A stretch of 64,000 nucleotides of DNA. Source: Rhodovulum sp. 12E13. GTDB taxonomy: Bacteria; Pseudomonadota; Alphaproteobacteria; Rhodobacterales; Rhodobacteraceae. The stretch lies in NCBI RefSeq assembly GCF_003340565.1, contig NZ_QPLK01000009.1, forward strand, positions 1 to 64,000, in the 5' to 3' direction. Under the pieces are notes generated by a model. That model was not told the DNA's origin and did not search any database. It was given only the letters and a program-made list of their open reading frames with translations. Shown here piece after piece: positions 27,329 to 34,725 of the stretch (position 1 is the stretch's first letter; each line of letters opens with the position of its first letter). The position numbers were made by a program, and so were the translations under genes.

Positions 27329-29434
27329 GTGTATGCGGACCCTCTCGACGAGACAAGGGCGGCGGGGCCGCCCGCCCGGCCGTCTCTCGCGGCGCGGATC
27401 GCCGAGGGCGCGGCGGGGGCGGTCCGGGCGCAGCGGGGCCACCTCGTCCACTGGGTGCCGGTCTGCCTCGCCGCGGGCATCGGGGGGTGGTTCTCGCTCA
27501 AGTGGGAGCCGGGCGTGGCGCATTACGCGGCGCTCGCGCTCGTCACCGTGCTCCTCGTGCTGGCTGCGCGTTGGGCAGGCGAGCTTGCGGCGCCGTTTCT
27601 GGTCGGCCTGGCGCTGGTCTGCGCGGGGGGGCTGGCCGCGGGCGCTCGCGCGCATCTCGTCGCCGCGCCGGTGCTCGAGTTCCGCTATTACGGCCCCGTC
27701 GAGGGGCGGATCGTCGGCATCGACCGGTCGGCCTCGGGCGCGCTGCGCCTGACGCTCGACCGGGTGCGCCTCGACCGGGTTGCGCCACGCCGCACGCCCG
27801 AGCGGGTGCGCCTGTCGCTCCACGGCGCGCAGGGGTGGGCAGAGCCTGTGCCGGGCCTCACGGTCATGGCCACCGCGCATCTCTCGCCCCCCGGCGGCCC
27901 CGTGGAGCCCGGCGGCTTCGATTTCGCGCGCATGGCGTGGTTCGACCGGCTTGGTGCCGTGGGCTACACCCGCGCGCCCGTGCTGATGGCGGCCCCGGCC
28001 GAGGAGGGCGCGGCGCTCGCCGTCTTCCGCATCCGGATGGCGCTCTCGACCGCCATCCAGGAGGCCCTTCCGGGGCCGCGCGGCGCCTTCGCCACGGCGA
28101 TCCTGACGGGCGACCGCTCCGGCATCCCCGAAGATGCGCTGGAGGATCTGAGGGGGGCGAACCTTGCCCACCTGCTCGCCATCTCGGGGCTGCACATGGG
28201 GCTGCTCACGGGCGTCGTCTTCGGCGTGATCCGGGGCGGAATAGCGCTCGTGCCCTGGGCCGCGCTCCGGTTGCCGGGAAAGAAGATCGCCGCGCTCGCC
28301 GCGCTCGCCGCCGGCGCCGTCTACCTGGCGCTGTCGGGGGGCAACGTCGCGACCGTGCGCGCCTACGTCATGGTGTCGGTCGTGCTGGTGGCGGTGCTGC
28401 TCGACCGGCGGGCGATCTCGCTGCGCTCTGTCGCCATCGCGGCGACGCTTGTCCTGCTGATGACTCCCGAGGCGCTCTCCGGCCCCGGCTTCCAGATGTC
28501 CTTTGCCGCGACGACGGCGCTCGTCGCTGCCTTCGGCGCGGTGCGCGACTGGCGGGCCGGCGTGCCGGCCTGGGCCCTGCCGGTGGGAACGGTCGTGCTG
28601 TCCTCGGCCGTGGCCGGGGCGGCGACGGCGCCCTTCGCGGCGGCGCATTTCAACCGCTTCACCGATTACGGTCTGGTGGCCAACCTCCTGTCGGTGCCAC
28701 TCATGGGCGCCGTCATCATGCCGGCGGCAGTTGCGGCCGCTGTGCTCGCGCCCTTCGGCCTCGGCCACCTGGGCCTGGCGGTCATGGGATGGGGCCTTGC
28801 CTGGGTGCTCGGGGTGGCCGACTGGATCACCTCGCTCGAGGGCGCGATCACGCCCGTGGTGGCTCCCGGGCCGGGGGTGCTGCCGCTTCTGTCGCTCGGT
28901 GCGCTGGTGGTGGTTCTGTGGCGGGGCCATGGCCGGTGGGCGGGCCTCGTGCCGCTGGCGCTGGCGCTGGCGCTCTGGGCCGGAACGGAGCGCCCGGCCT
29001 TGCTGATCGCGCCGTCGGGCGGGCTGATCGGGCTGATGGGCCCGGAGGGGCGCGTTCTGTCGAAGTCGCGGGGCGACGGCTTCTCCGCCGAGGTCTGGCT
29101 CGAGAACGACGGCGACATGGCCTCGCAGGACGAGGCCGCGGACCGCCCCGGCCTGCCGGGCACGGTGCAGGAGCGGCGCCTCGACGTGGCGGGCCTGCGC
29201 GTCGCTCATGTGACCGGGCGCGACCGCGCGGCGCGGGCCGGGGCCGCCTGTGCCTGGGCCGACCTGCTGATCGTCAACACCGCGCTGGAAGCCCCTCAAG
29301 AGGGCGGCTGCCTCCTGCTCGACGCCGCCGCCTTGCGGGAGACGGGAGCGGTGGCCATTCACGACGATGCTCGCGGGGCACGGCTGGTGACTGCCGCGGA
29401 GCGGGCAGGAGCCCGCCTCTGGGCGCCGCGCTGA
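27329..29434 (+). CDS. comEC: ComEC/Rec2-type DNA uptake channel
   Basis: A 701-residue inner-membrane protein that passes single-stranded DNA into the cytoplasm during uptake. It has an N-terminal DUF4131 segment (helices near 45-105, then an OB-like periplasmic part), a competence domain with HLLAISGLHMGLLTG and GGNVATVRAYVMVSVVLVAV, several more helices, and a C-terminal soluble part (GGLIGLMGPEGRVLSKSRGD) that lacks the metallo-beta-lactamase HxHxDH motif, as in many alphaproteobacterial ComEC proteins. The start is a GTG at 27329; no in-frame ATG fits better. Divergent from gltX, convergent with lexA. Confidence 0.92.
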   Translation: MYADPLDETRAAGPPARPSLAARIAEGAAGAVRAQRGHLVHWVPVCLAAGIGGWFSLKWEPGVAHYAALALVTVLLVLAARWAGELAAPFLVGLALVCAGGLAAGARAHLVAAPVLEFRYYGPVEGRIVGIDRSASGALRLTLDRVRLDRVAPRRTPERVRLSLHGAQGWAEPVPGLTVMATAHLSPPGGPVEPGGFDFARMAWFDRLGAVGYTRAPVLMAAPAEEGAALAVFRIRMALSTAIQEALPGPRGAFATAILTGDRSGIPEDALEDLRGANLAHLLAISGLHMGLLTGVVFGVIRGGIALVPWAALRLPGKKIAALAALAAGAVYLALSGGNVATVRAYVMVSVVLVAVLLDRRAISLRSVAIAATLVLLMTPEALSGPGFQMSFAATTALVAAFGAVRDWRAGVPAWALPVGTVVLSSAVAGAATAPFAAAHFNRFTDYGLVANLLSVPLMGAVIMPAAVAAAVLAPFGLGHLGLAVMGWGLAWVLGVADWITSLEGAITPVVAPGPGVLPLLSLGALVVVLWRGHGRWAGLVPLALALALWAGTERPALLIAPSGGLIGLMGPEGRVLSKSRGDGFSAEVWLENDGDMASQDEAADRPGLPGTVQERRLDVAGLRVAHVTGRDRAARAGAACAWADLLIVNTALEAPQEGGCLLLDAAALRETGAVAIHDDARGARLVTAAERAGARLWAPR

Positions 29435-29480
29435 CGGCGCGGACCCGACGGGGGGCGCCCCGGGTGCGGCGCCGGAGGCC

Positions 29481-30206
29481 TCAGCCGTAGGTGCGGATCA
29501 GCCCGACGAGGCGGCCCTGCACCTGCACCTGGTCGGAGCGGAAGACGCGGGTCTCGTAGGCCGGGTTCGCCGCCTCGAGCGCGATGGCCGCGCCGCGCCG
29601 GCGGAAGCGCTTGAGCGTGGCTTCCTGACCCTCGACAAGGGCGACGACGATATCGCCGTTGTCGGCGGTGTCCTGCTCGCGGATGACCACGATGTCGCCG
29701 TCGTTGATGCCCGCCTCGATCATCGAGTCGCCCTTCACCTCGAGCGCGTAGTGGCTGCCACGGCCCACCATCGCGCCGGGCACGGCCACGCCATGGCTGC
29801 GCTCGCTGATCGCCTCGATCGGCACGCCCGCCGCGATCCGGCCCATGACGGGCAGTTCGACCGCCTCGGCCGTCACCTCCATCGCTGCCGCGGGGCGCGA
29901 GGCCGGCGCAGGGGCGGCCGCCGGTCCGTCGCCCTCGATCACCTGCGGCGTGAACCCCGACGCGCGCCCCAGCGCCGCCTCGCCGCCGAGCGAATCCGGC
30001 AGGCGAACGATCTCGATGGCGCGCGCGCGGTGCGCGAGGCGGCGGATGAAGCCGCGTTCCTCCAGCGCCGTGATCAGCCGGTGGATGCCGGATTTCGACC
30101 GCAGGTCGAGCGCGTCGCGCATCTCGTCGAACGAGGGCGGCACCCCGTCGCGCTGCACGCGCCGGTTGATGAAGTCCAGCAGATCCAGTTGCTTGCGGGT
30201 CAGCAT
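29481..30206 (-). CDS. lexA: LexA repressor
   Basis: SOS repressor of 241 residues. Winged helix at 1-65 ([20 protein letters not shown], then [20 protein letters not shown]), an Ala/Pro linker, and an S24 peptidase-type domain. The self-cleavage Ala-Gly is in [11 protein letters not shown], the nucleophile Ser in [10 protein letters not shown] and the Lys in [10 protein letters not shown]. The ATG at 30206 gives the standard start; an extension to 30278 would read through its own promoter. It ends 46 bp from convergent comEC. It is regulated by the SOS box at 30250. Confidence 0.97.
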   Translation of the reverse strand: MLTRKQLDLLDFINRRVQRDGVPPSFDEMRDALDLRSKSGIHRLITALEERGFIRRLAHRARAIEIVRLPDSLGGEAALGRASGFTPQVIEGDGPAAAPAPASRPAAAMEVTAEAVELPVMGRIAAGVPIEAISERSHGVAVPGAMVGRGSHYALEVKGDSMIEAGINDGDIVVIREQDTADNGDIVVALVEGQEATLKRFRRRGAAIALEAANPAYETRVFRSDQVQVQGRLVGLIRTYG

Positions 30207-30249
30207 TGCACGCCCCTCGCCCATGCCCCGATAAGACCACTCTGGGAAT

Positions 30250-30278
30250 GTTCTACAGGCGTTCCCGTTTTGTGTCAA
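30250..30278 (-). promoter_or_regulatory. lexA promoter with SOS box
   Basis: On the plus strand GTTC (30250-30253), seven bases, GTTC (30261-30264): the alphaproteobacterial LexA box. On the minus strand a -35 TTGACA (30278-30273), a 17-bp spacer and a -10 TAGAAC (30255-30250) frame it, so bound LexA would block its own promoter. This gives lexA a promoter separate from the moeA-side genes. Confidence 0.88.
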
Positions 30279-30287
30279 CTTGCCGCG

Positions 30288-31469
30288 TCACGCCTGCGTG
30301 AGCGGCACGATCTCCACCTCGGCGCCTGCCTCGCGCGGCGGGTCGTGCGGCGGGCGCACGAGCAGGGCGTCGGCGCCGGAGAGGATCGACAGCAGGCTCG
30401 AATCCTGCCGGTCGAACGGGGCGACGCCCGTGCCCTCGCGGCGGGCGCGCATGTAGTGCTCGCGGGGGCCGTTGGCGTCGATGGCGCGGGCCAGCCGTGC
30501 GGTCAGGCGCGGCGCGGGCGCGGGCGGAAAGCCGAGCATTGCCCGCAGCAGCGGCAGGACGAAAATGTGGCCGCACACCATGGCCGAGACGGGATTGCCC
30601 GGCAGGCCGACAACCGCAGCCTCGCCCAGCCGACCGGCCATCAGCGGCTTTCCGGGCCGCATGGCGACCTTGTAGAAGGCCCGCTCCATCCCCAGCCGCT
30701 CGGCCACGGGCGCCACGAGGTCGTGATCGCCCACCGAGGCACCGCCGATGGTCACGATCAGGTCGGCGCCGCGGGCGAGGCGGAACGCGGCCTCGAGGCT
30801 CGCCTCGGTATCGCGCGCGATGGGCAGGAGGCGGGCCGTCGCCCCGGCCGCGTCGAACAGCGCCTTCAGGCCGAGCGCGTTGGAGGCGACGATCTGATCG
30901 GGGCCCGGCGCCTCCCCCGGCTGCACCAGTTCGTCGCCTGTGGCGATCACGGCTACCTCCGGCCGGCGGCGGACGGTGACCGTCGGCGCGTTCATCGCGG
31001 CGGCAAGCGCGATGTCGGCCGACCGCAGGAGGCGCGGCGCCGCGATGCGGTCGCCGGGGGCGAAATCACCGCCGGCGGGGCGGATGTTGGCGTTGCTGCT
31101 CGGCAGCGTGGCCAGCCGCATGCCGGTGGGGGTCGTCTCCGTATCCTCCTGGATCACGACGAAATCGGCGCCTTTCGGCACCGGTGCGCCGGTGAAGATG
31201 CGCACTGCCTCGCCGGGGCCGACGGCGCCGGGATAGGCCCGGCCCGCCGGCGCCTCGCCGATCACGCGGAAGGCCGCGCCCTCGGCGATGTCGGCGGCCC
31301 GCACCGCGTAGCCGTCCATCGCCGAGGCGGCGAAGGGGGGCTGGGCGCGTCGCGCCACCACGTCGTCCGCCAGCACCCGGCCTGCCGCCTCGGCCAGCGG
31401 CACCTCCTCGGTGCCGAGCGACCGCGCGAGGACGAACAGGCGCTCGAGCGCCTCGGCGGTGGAGATCAC
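30288..31469 (-). CDS. moeA: Molybdopterin molybdenumtransferase MoeA
   Basis: Inserts molybdenum into molybdopterin in cofactor synthesis. The 393-residue protein has the MoeA hallmarks [19 protein letters not shown] (about 42-60), [47 protein letters not shown] and [16 protein letters not shown]. It starts four bases inside the moaC stop (ATGA), so the two are coupled. lexA follows from its own promoter. Confidence 0.96.
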   Translation of the reverse strand: MISTAEALERLFVLARSLGTEEVPLAEAAGRVLADDVVARRAQPPFAASAMDGYAVRAADIAEGAAFRVIGEAPAGRAYPGAVGPGEAVRIFTGAPVPKGADFVVIQEDTETTPTGMRLATLPSSNANIRPAGGDFAPGDRIAAPRLLRSADIALAAAMNAPTVTVRRRPEVAVIATGDELVQPGEAPGPDQIVASNALGLKALFDAAGATARLLPIARDTEASLEAAFRLARGADLIVTIGGASVGDHDLVAPVAERLGMERAFYKVAMRPGKPLMAGRLGEAAVVGLPGNPVSAMVCGHIFVLPLLRAMLGFPPAPAPRLTARLARAIDANGPREHYMRARREGTGVAPFDRQDSSLLSILSGADALLVRPPHDPPREAGAEVEIVPLTQA

Positions 31470-31954
31470 GAGGCGTCCCCGCGCGGCCCGGCCTCGAAGC
31501 GGCCCGACTTGCCGCCCTCCTTGAGCGTCACCCGGATGCCGCCGAGCTCCATCCCCCGGTCGACCGCCTTGAGCATGTCGTAGACGGTCAGCGCGGCGGT
31601 CGAGACGGCGGTCAGCGCCTCCATCTCGACGCCGGTCTGGCCGGTGGTCTTGACGGTCGCGGTGATGCGCAGGCCGGGCAGGTCACGATCCGGCACGAGA
31701 TCCACCGCGACCTTCGTCACCGGCAAGGGATGACAGAGCGGGATCAGGTCGGCCGTGCGCTTGGCGCCCATGATGCCGGCGAGGCGGGCGGTGCCGATCA
31801 CGTCGCCCTTCTTCGCGCTGCCGTCCTCCACGATGGCCAGGGTTTCGGCCCGCATCCTGACGTGACCCTCGGCCTCGGCGATGCGCGCGGTCGGCGCCTT
31901 GCCGGAGACGTCGACCATGTGGGCGCGGCCCTGCTCGTCGAAATGGGTCAGCAT
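31466..31954 (-). CDS. moaC: Cyclic pyranopterin monophosphate synthase MoaC
   Basis: Second enzyme of molybdopterin synthesis, forming cPMP from the MoaA product. 162 residues, full length. Conserved motifs: [20 protein letters not shown] (active-site region), [20 protein letters not shown] and the closing [23 protein letters not shown]. Its ATG overlaps the trpC stop by seven bases and its stop overlaps moeA by four, so tryptophan and molybdopterin genes share one message here. Confidence 0.96.
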   Translation of the reverse strand: MLTHFDEQGRAHMVDVSGKAPTARIAEAEGHVRMRAETLAIVEDGSAKKGDVIGTARLAGIMGAKRTADLIPLCHPLPVTKVAVDLVPDRDLPGLRITATVKTTGQTGVEMEALTAVSTAALTVYDMLKAVDRGMELGGIRVTLKEGGKSGRFEAGPRGDAS

Positions 31955-32751
31955 GGCGCCTCGGCGGGGGCGAGAAGGGCGCGGGTGGCCGCCTCGACGT
32001 CGGGCTGGCGCATCAGGCTCTCGCCGACGAGAAAGGAGCGGACCCCGTGCGCGGCCATGCCGGCGAGGTCGGCGGGCGTGAAGAGGCCCGACTCGGAGAT
32101 CACGGTGCGCCCGGGGCCGACGCGCGGGGCAAGGTCGCGCGTCACATCGAGAGAGACTTCGAACGTCTTCAGATTGCGGTTATTGATGCCGATCAGCGGC
32201 GAGGAAAGTCGGAGCGCCCGGTCGAGCTCCTCCGCATCGTGCACCTCGATCAGCGCATCCATGCCCCAGTCGCGGGCGGCCGCCTCCAGCTCGGCGGCCT
32301 GTGCGTCGGAAACCGAGGCCATGATGATCAGGATACAGTCGGCGCCCATCGCCCGCGCGTCGGCCACCTGCCACGGATCGTAGAGGAAATCCTTGCGCAG
32401 CACCGGCAGGCCGCAGGCGGCGCGGGCCGCTTCGAGGAAGTCGGGCGCGCCCTGGAAGGAGGGGCCGTCGGTCAGCACCGACAGGCACGCCGCGCCGCCG
32501 GCGGCATAGGCGCGGGCGATGGCGGGCGGGTCGAAATCGGCGCGGATCAGCCCCTTTGAGGGGCTCGCCTTCTTGACCTCGGCGATCAATGCGTAACCGT
32601 CGGCCGACGCCCGGCCCAGCGCCGCGCCGAAGGGGCGGACCGGTGGCGCGGCGCGCGCCTCGTCCTCGACCCTCGGGAGGGGCCGGGCGGCCTTGCCGGC
32701 GGCGATCTCGTCGAGCTTGTAGGCCTTGATCCGGTCGAGCACGGTCGTCAT
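31948..32751 (-). CDS. trpC: Indole-3-glycerol phosphate synthase
   Basis: TIM-barrel enzyme of tryptophan synthesis that closes the indole ring, 267 residues. Motifs: the phosphate and active-site Lys region [69 protein letters not shown] and VISESGL. The start ATG overlaps the trpD stop (ATGA). It carries trpC only, with no trpF fusion. Confidence 0.96.
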   Translation of the reverse strand: MTTVLDRIKAYKLDEIAAGKAARPLPRVEDEARAAPPVRPFGAALGRASADGYALIAEVKKASPSKGLIRADFDPPAIARAYAAGGAACLSVLTDGPSFQGAPDFLEAARAACGLPVLRKDFLYDPWQVADARAMGADCILIIMASVSDAQAAELEAAARDWGMDALIEVHDAEELDRALRLSSPLIGINNRNLKTFEVSLDVTRDLAPRVGPGRTVISESGLFTPADLAGMAAHGVRSFLVGESLMRQPDVEAATRALLAPAEAPC

Positions 32752-33770
32752 GCGGTGGCCCCCGTCGTCAATCGGGCAAGCCCCTCCACCTTGCGCTTCG
32801 CGGCGCCGCTGTCGAGGCTCTCCTGCGCGATCTCGACGCCCTCGGGCAGCGCGGCGGCCCGGCCCGCCACGACCAGCGCGGCGGCGGCGTTGAGCAGCAC
32901 CGCGTCGCGGTAGGCGCCGGCCTGCCCCTCGAGCAGCGCGCGGAAGGCCGCGGCGTTCTCCTGCGGCGTGCCGCCGAGGATCGCGTCGAAGGAATGCACC
33001 GGCAGGCCCGCATCCTCCGGGGATAGCTCGCGCTCCTCGACCCGCCCCCCCTGCAGGGCGGCGACCCAGGTCGGCCCGGAGATCGATATCTCGTCTGTCC
33101 CGTCGGCGCCGTGTACCAGCCACGCCGCCTCCGACCCGAGCGCCAGCAGCGTCTCGGCCATGGGCACGATCAGCGCGCGGTCGTAGGCGCCGGTCAACTG
33201 GAGCCGGACGCCCGCCGGGTTGGTCAGCGGCCCCAGGACGTTGAAGATCGTGCGCGTGCCGAGCTCGGTGCGCGCCGGCATGACGTGGCGCATCGCCGGG
33301 TGGTGCATGGGCGCCATCATGAAGCCGATACCCACCTCGGCGAGCGCCCGCTCGACCACCTCCGGCCCGACCATCACCTGCACGCCGAGCTGGCCCAGCG
33401 CGTCGGCCGCGCCCGATTTCGACGACAGGTTGCGATTGCCGTGCTTGGCCACCGGCACGCCGGCGCCCGCCACGACGAAGGCGGCGGCGGTCGAGATGTT
33501 GAGCGTGCCCTTGCCGTCGCCCCCGGTGCCGACGATGTCCATCGCCCCCTCGGGCGCGCGCACCGCCGCGCAGTTGCGCCGCATCACGCGGGCGGCGGCG
33601 GCGATCTCTTCGACCGTCTCGCCGCGGGTGCGCAGCGCCATCAGCAGACCGCCCGTCTGCGCCGGCGTCGCCTCGCCCGCGAACAGCAGGTCGAACGCCG
33701 CCTCCGCCTCGTCGGTCGTGAGCGCCCGGGTGCAGGCGGCGGCGATCAGCGGCTTGAGGTCGTCGCTCAT
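32748..33770 (-). CDS. trpD: Anthranilate phosphoribosyltransferase
   Basis: Transfers phosphoribose to anthranilate, 340 residues. PRPP-binding motif [39 protein letters not shown] and [20 protein letters not shown] are diagnostic. It overlaps trpG by four bases and trpC by four, so the three are translationally coupled. The open frame upstream of the ATG at 33770 is a shadow of trpG. Confidence 0.96.
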   Translation of the reverse strand: MSDDLKPLIAAACTRALTTDEAEAAFDLLFAGEATPAQTGGLLMALRTRGETVEEIAAAARVMRRNCAAVRAPEGAMDIVGTGGDGKGTLNISTAAAFVVAGAGVPVAKHGNRNLSSKSGAADALGQLGVQVMVGPEVVERALAEVGIGFMMAPMHHPAMRHVMPARTELGTRTIFNVLGPLTNPAGVRLQLTGAYDRALIVPMAETLLALGSEAAWLVHGADGTDEISISGPTWVAALQGGRVEERELSPEDAGLPVHSFDAILGGTPQENAAAFRALLEGQAGAYRDAVLLNAAAALVVAGRAAALPEGVEIAQESLDSGAAKRKVEGLARLTTGATA

Positions 33771-34354
33771 GCGGCCTCCGGTGCGGGCAGGCGGGCGAGG
33801 AAGTTCCGCAGCAGCGCATGGCCGTGCTCCGAGCGGATCGACTCGGGGTGGAACTGCACGCCCTCGATCGGCAGCTCGCGGTGGCGCAGGCCCATGATCG
33901 TGCCGTCCTCGAGCCATGCCGACACCTCGAGCGCGTCCGGCAGGCTCTCGCGCTCGACGATCAGCGAGTGATAGCGCGTGGCCGAGAGCGGCGCGGGCAA
34001 GCCGGCAAACACCCCGCGGCCGTCGTGGTGGATGATGCCCGGCTTGCCGTGGACGATCTCGTGCGCGCGGATCACGCGGCCGCCGAACGCCTCGCCGATC
34101 GTCTGGTGGCCGAGGCAAACGCCCAGAAGCGGCACGCGCGCCTCGGCGGCGGCGCGGGTGAGGGCGAGGCAGATGCCCGCCTGCGCGGGGTCGCAGGGGC
34201 CGGGCGAGAGCACGATCGCCTGCGGCGCTAGCGCCATCGCCTGCTGCACGTCGAGCGCGTCGTTCCGGCGGACGTCGACGGGCGCGCCCAGTTCACCGAG
34301 GTAGTGAACGAGATTGTAGGTGAAACTGTCGTAGTTATCGATCAGGAGGAGCAT
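33767..34354 (-). CDS. trpG: Anthranilate synthase glutamine amidotransferase component
   Basis: Supplies ammonia to TrpE. 195 residues with the opening [20 protein letters not shown], nucleophile Cys in [17 protein letters not shown] and His-Glu in GVQFHPESI. It is first of the trpG-trpD-trpC-moaC-moeA run. trpE is not in the window. The first ATG is used; the 371-bp region upstream is shared with the divergent YibQ-like gene. Confidence 0.96.
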   Translation of the reverse strand: MLLLIDNYDSFTYNLVHYLGELGAPVDVRRNDALDVQQAMALAPQAIVLSPGPCDPAQAGICLALTRAAAEARVPLLGVCLGHQTIGEAFGGRVIRAHEIVHGKPGIIHHDGRGVFAGLPAPLSATRYHSLIVERESLPDALEVSAWLEDGTIMGLRHRELPIEGVQFHPESIRSEHGHALLRNFLARLPAPEAA

Positions 34355-34725
34355 GGGGCTGGCGGCTCTGGCTCTCTGGCGGGGGCGGGCGGGGCAAGGT
34401 CTCGAGCGAGGTCTGGCGGGCCGTGGCGAGGCGCGCGGGCTGTTCTGGCGAAGCGCCCCCGGATGGGACGCGGCGGGCGCCGGCGAAAGGCCGCCCTCCG
34501 GGCCGCCGCAGCGCGGGAAAGGGGGTGAACCGCCCTGCGCCAGCGGCTATAGATGGACAGAGGCGCAGGGCGCGGTCAAGCGGATCGCCGGTTGAGCGGC
34601 GCGAGGCCGGATCGGGCCGGATCGGGCCGGATCGGATCTGGCCGGGTGTCCCGGGCGGCAGGGCCCGGGCCGGGGAGGACGGCGCCGGGCCGCGACACCG
34701 GCGGGCGAGCGAAGGGCAGGGGCGC
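34355..34725. other. Divergent intergenic region, trpG / YibQ-like gene
   Basis: It must hold the trpG promoter or leader and that of the rightward gene. I see no leader peptide with Trp codons and no clear attenuator. The only distinct structure is the 10-bp tandem repeat at 34606-34635. Open frames here are GC-driven. Confidence 0.5.
34606..34635. repeat. Tandem repeat, three perfect copies of a 10-bp unit
   Basis: GCCGGATCGG occurs three times in a row, followed by a degenerate unit. It lies 90-120 bp before the YibQ-like start codon. Slippage could change its number; no protein is encoded here as far as I can tell. Confidence 0.85.
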
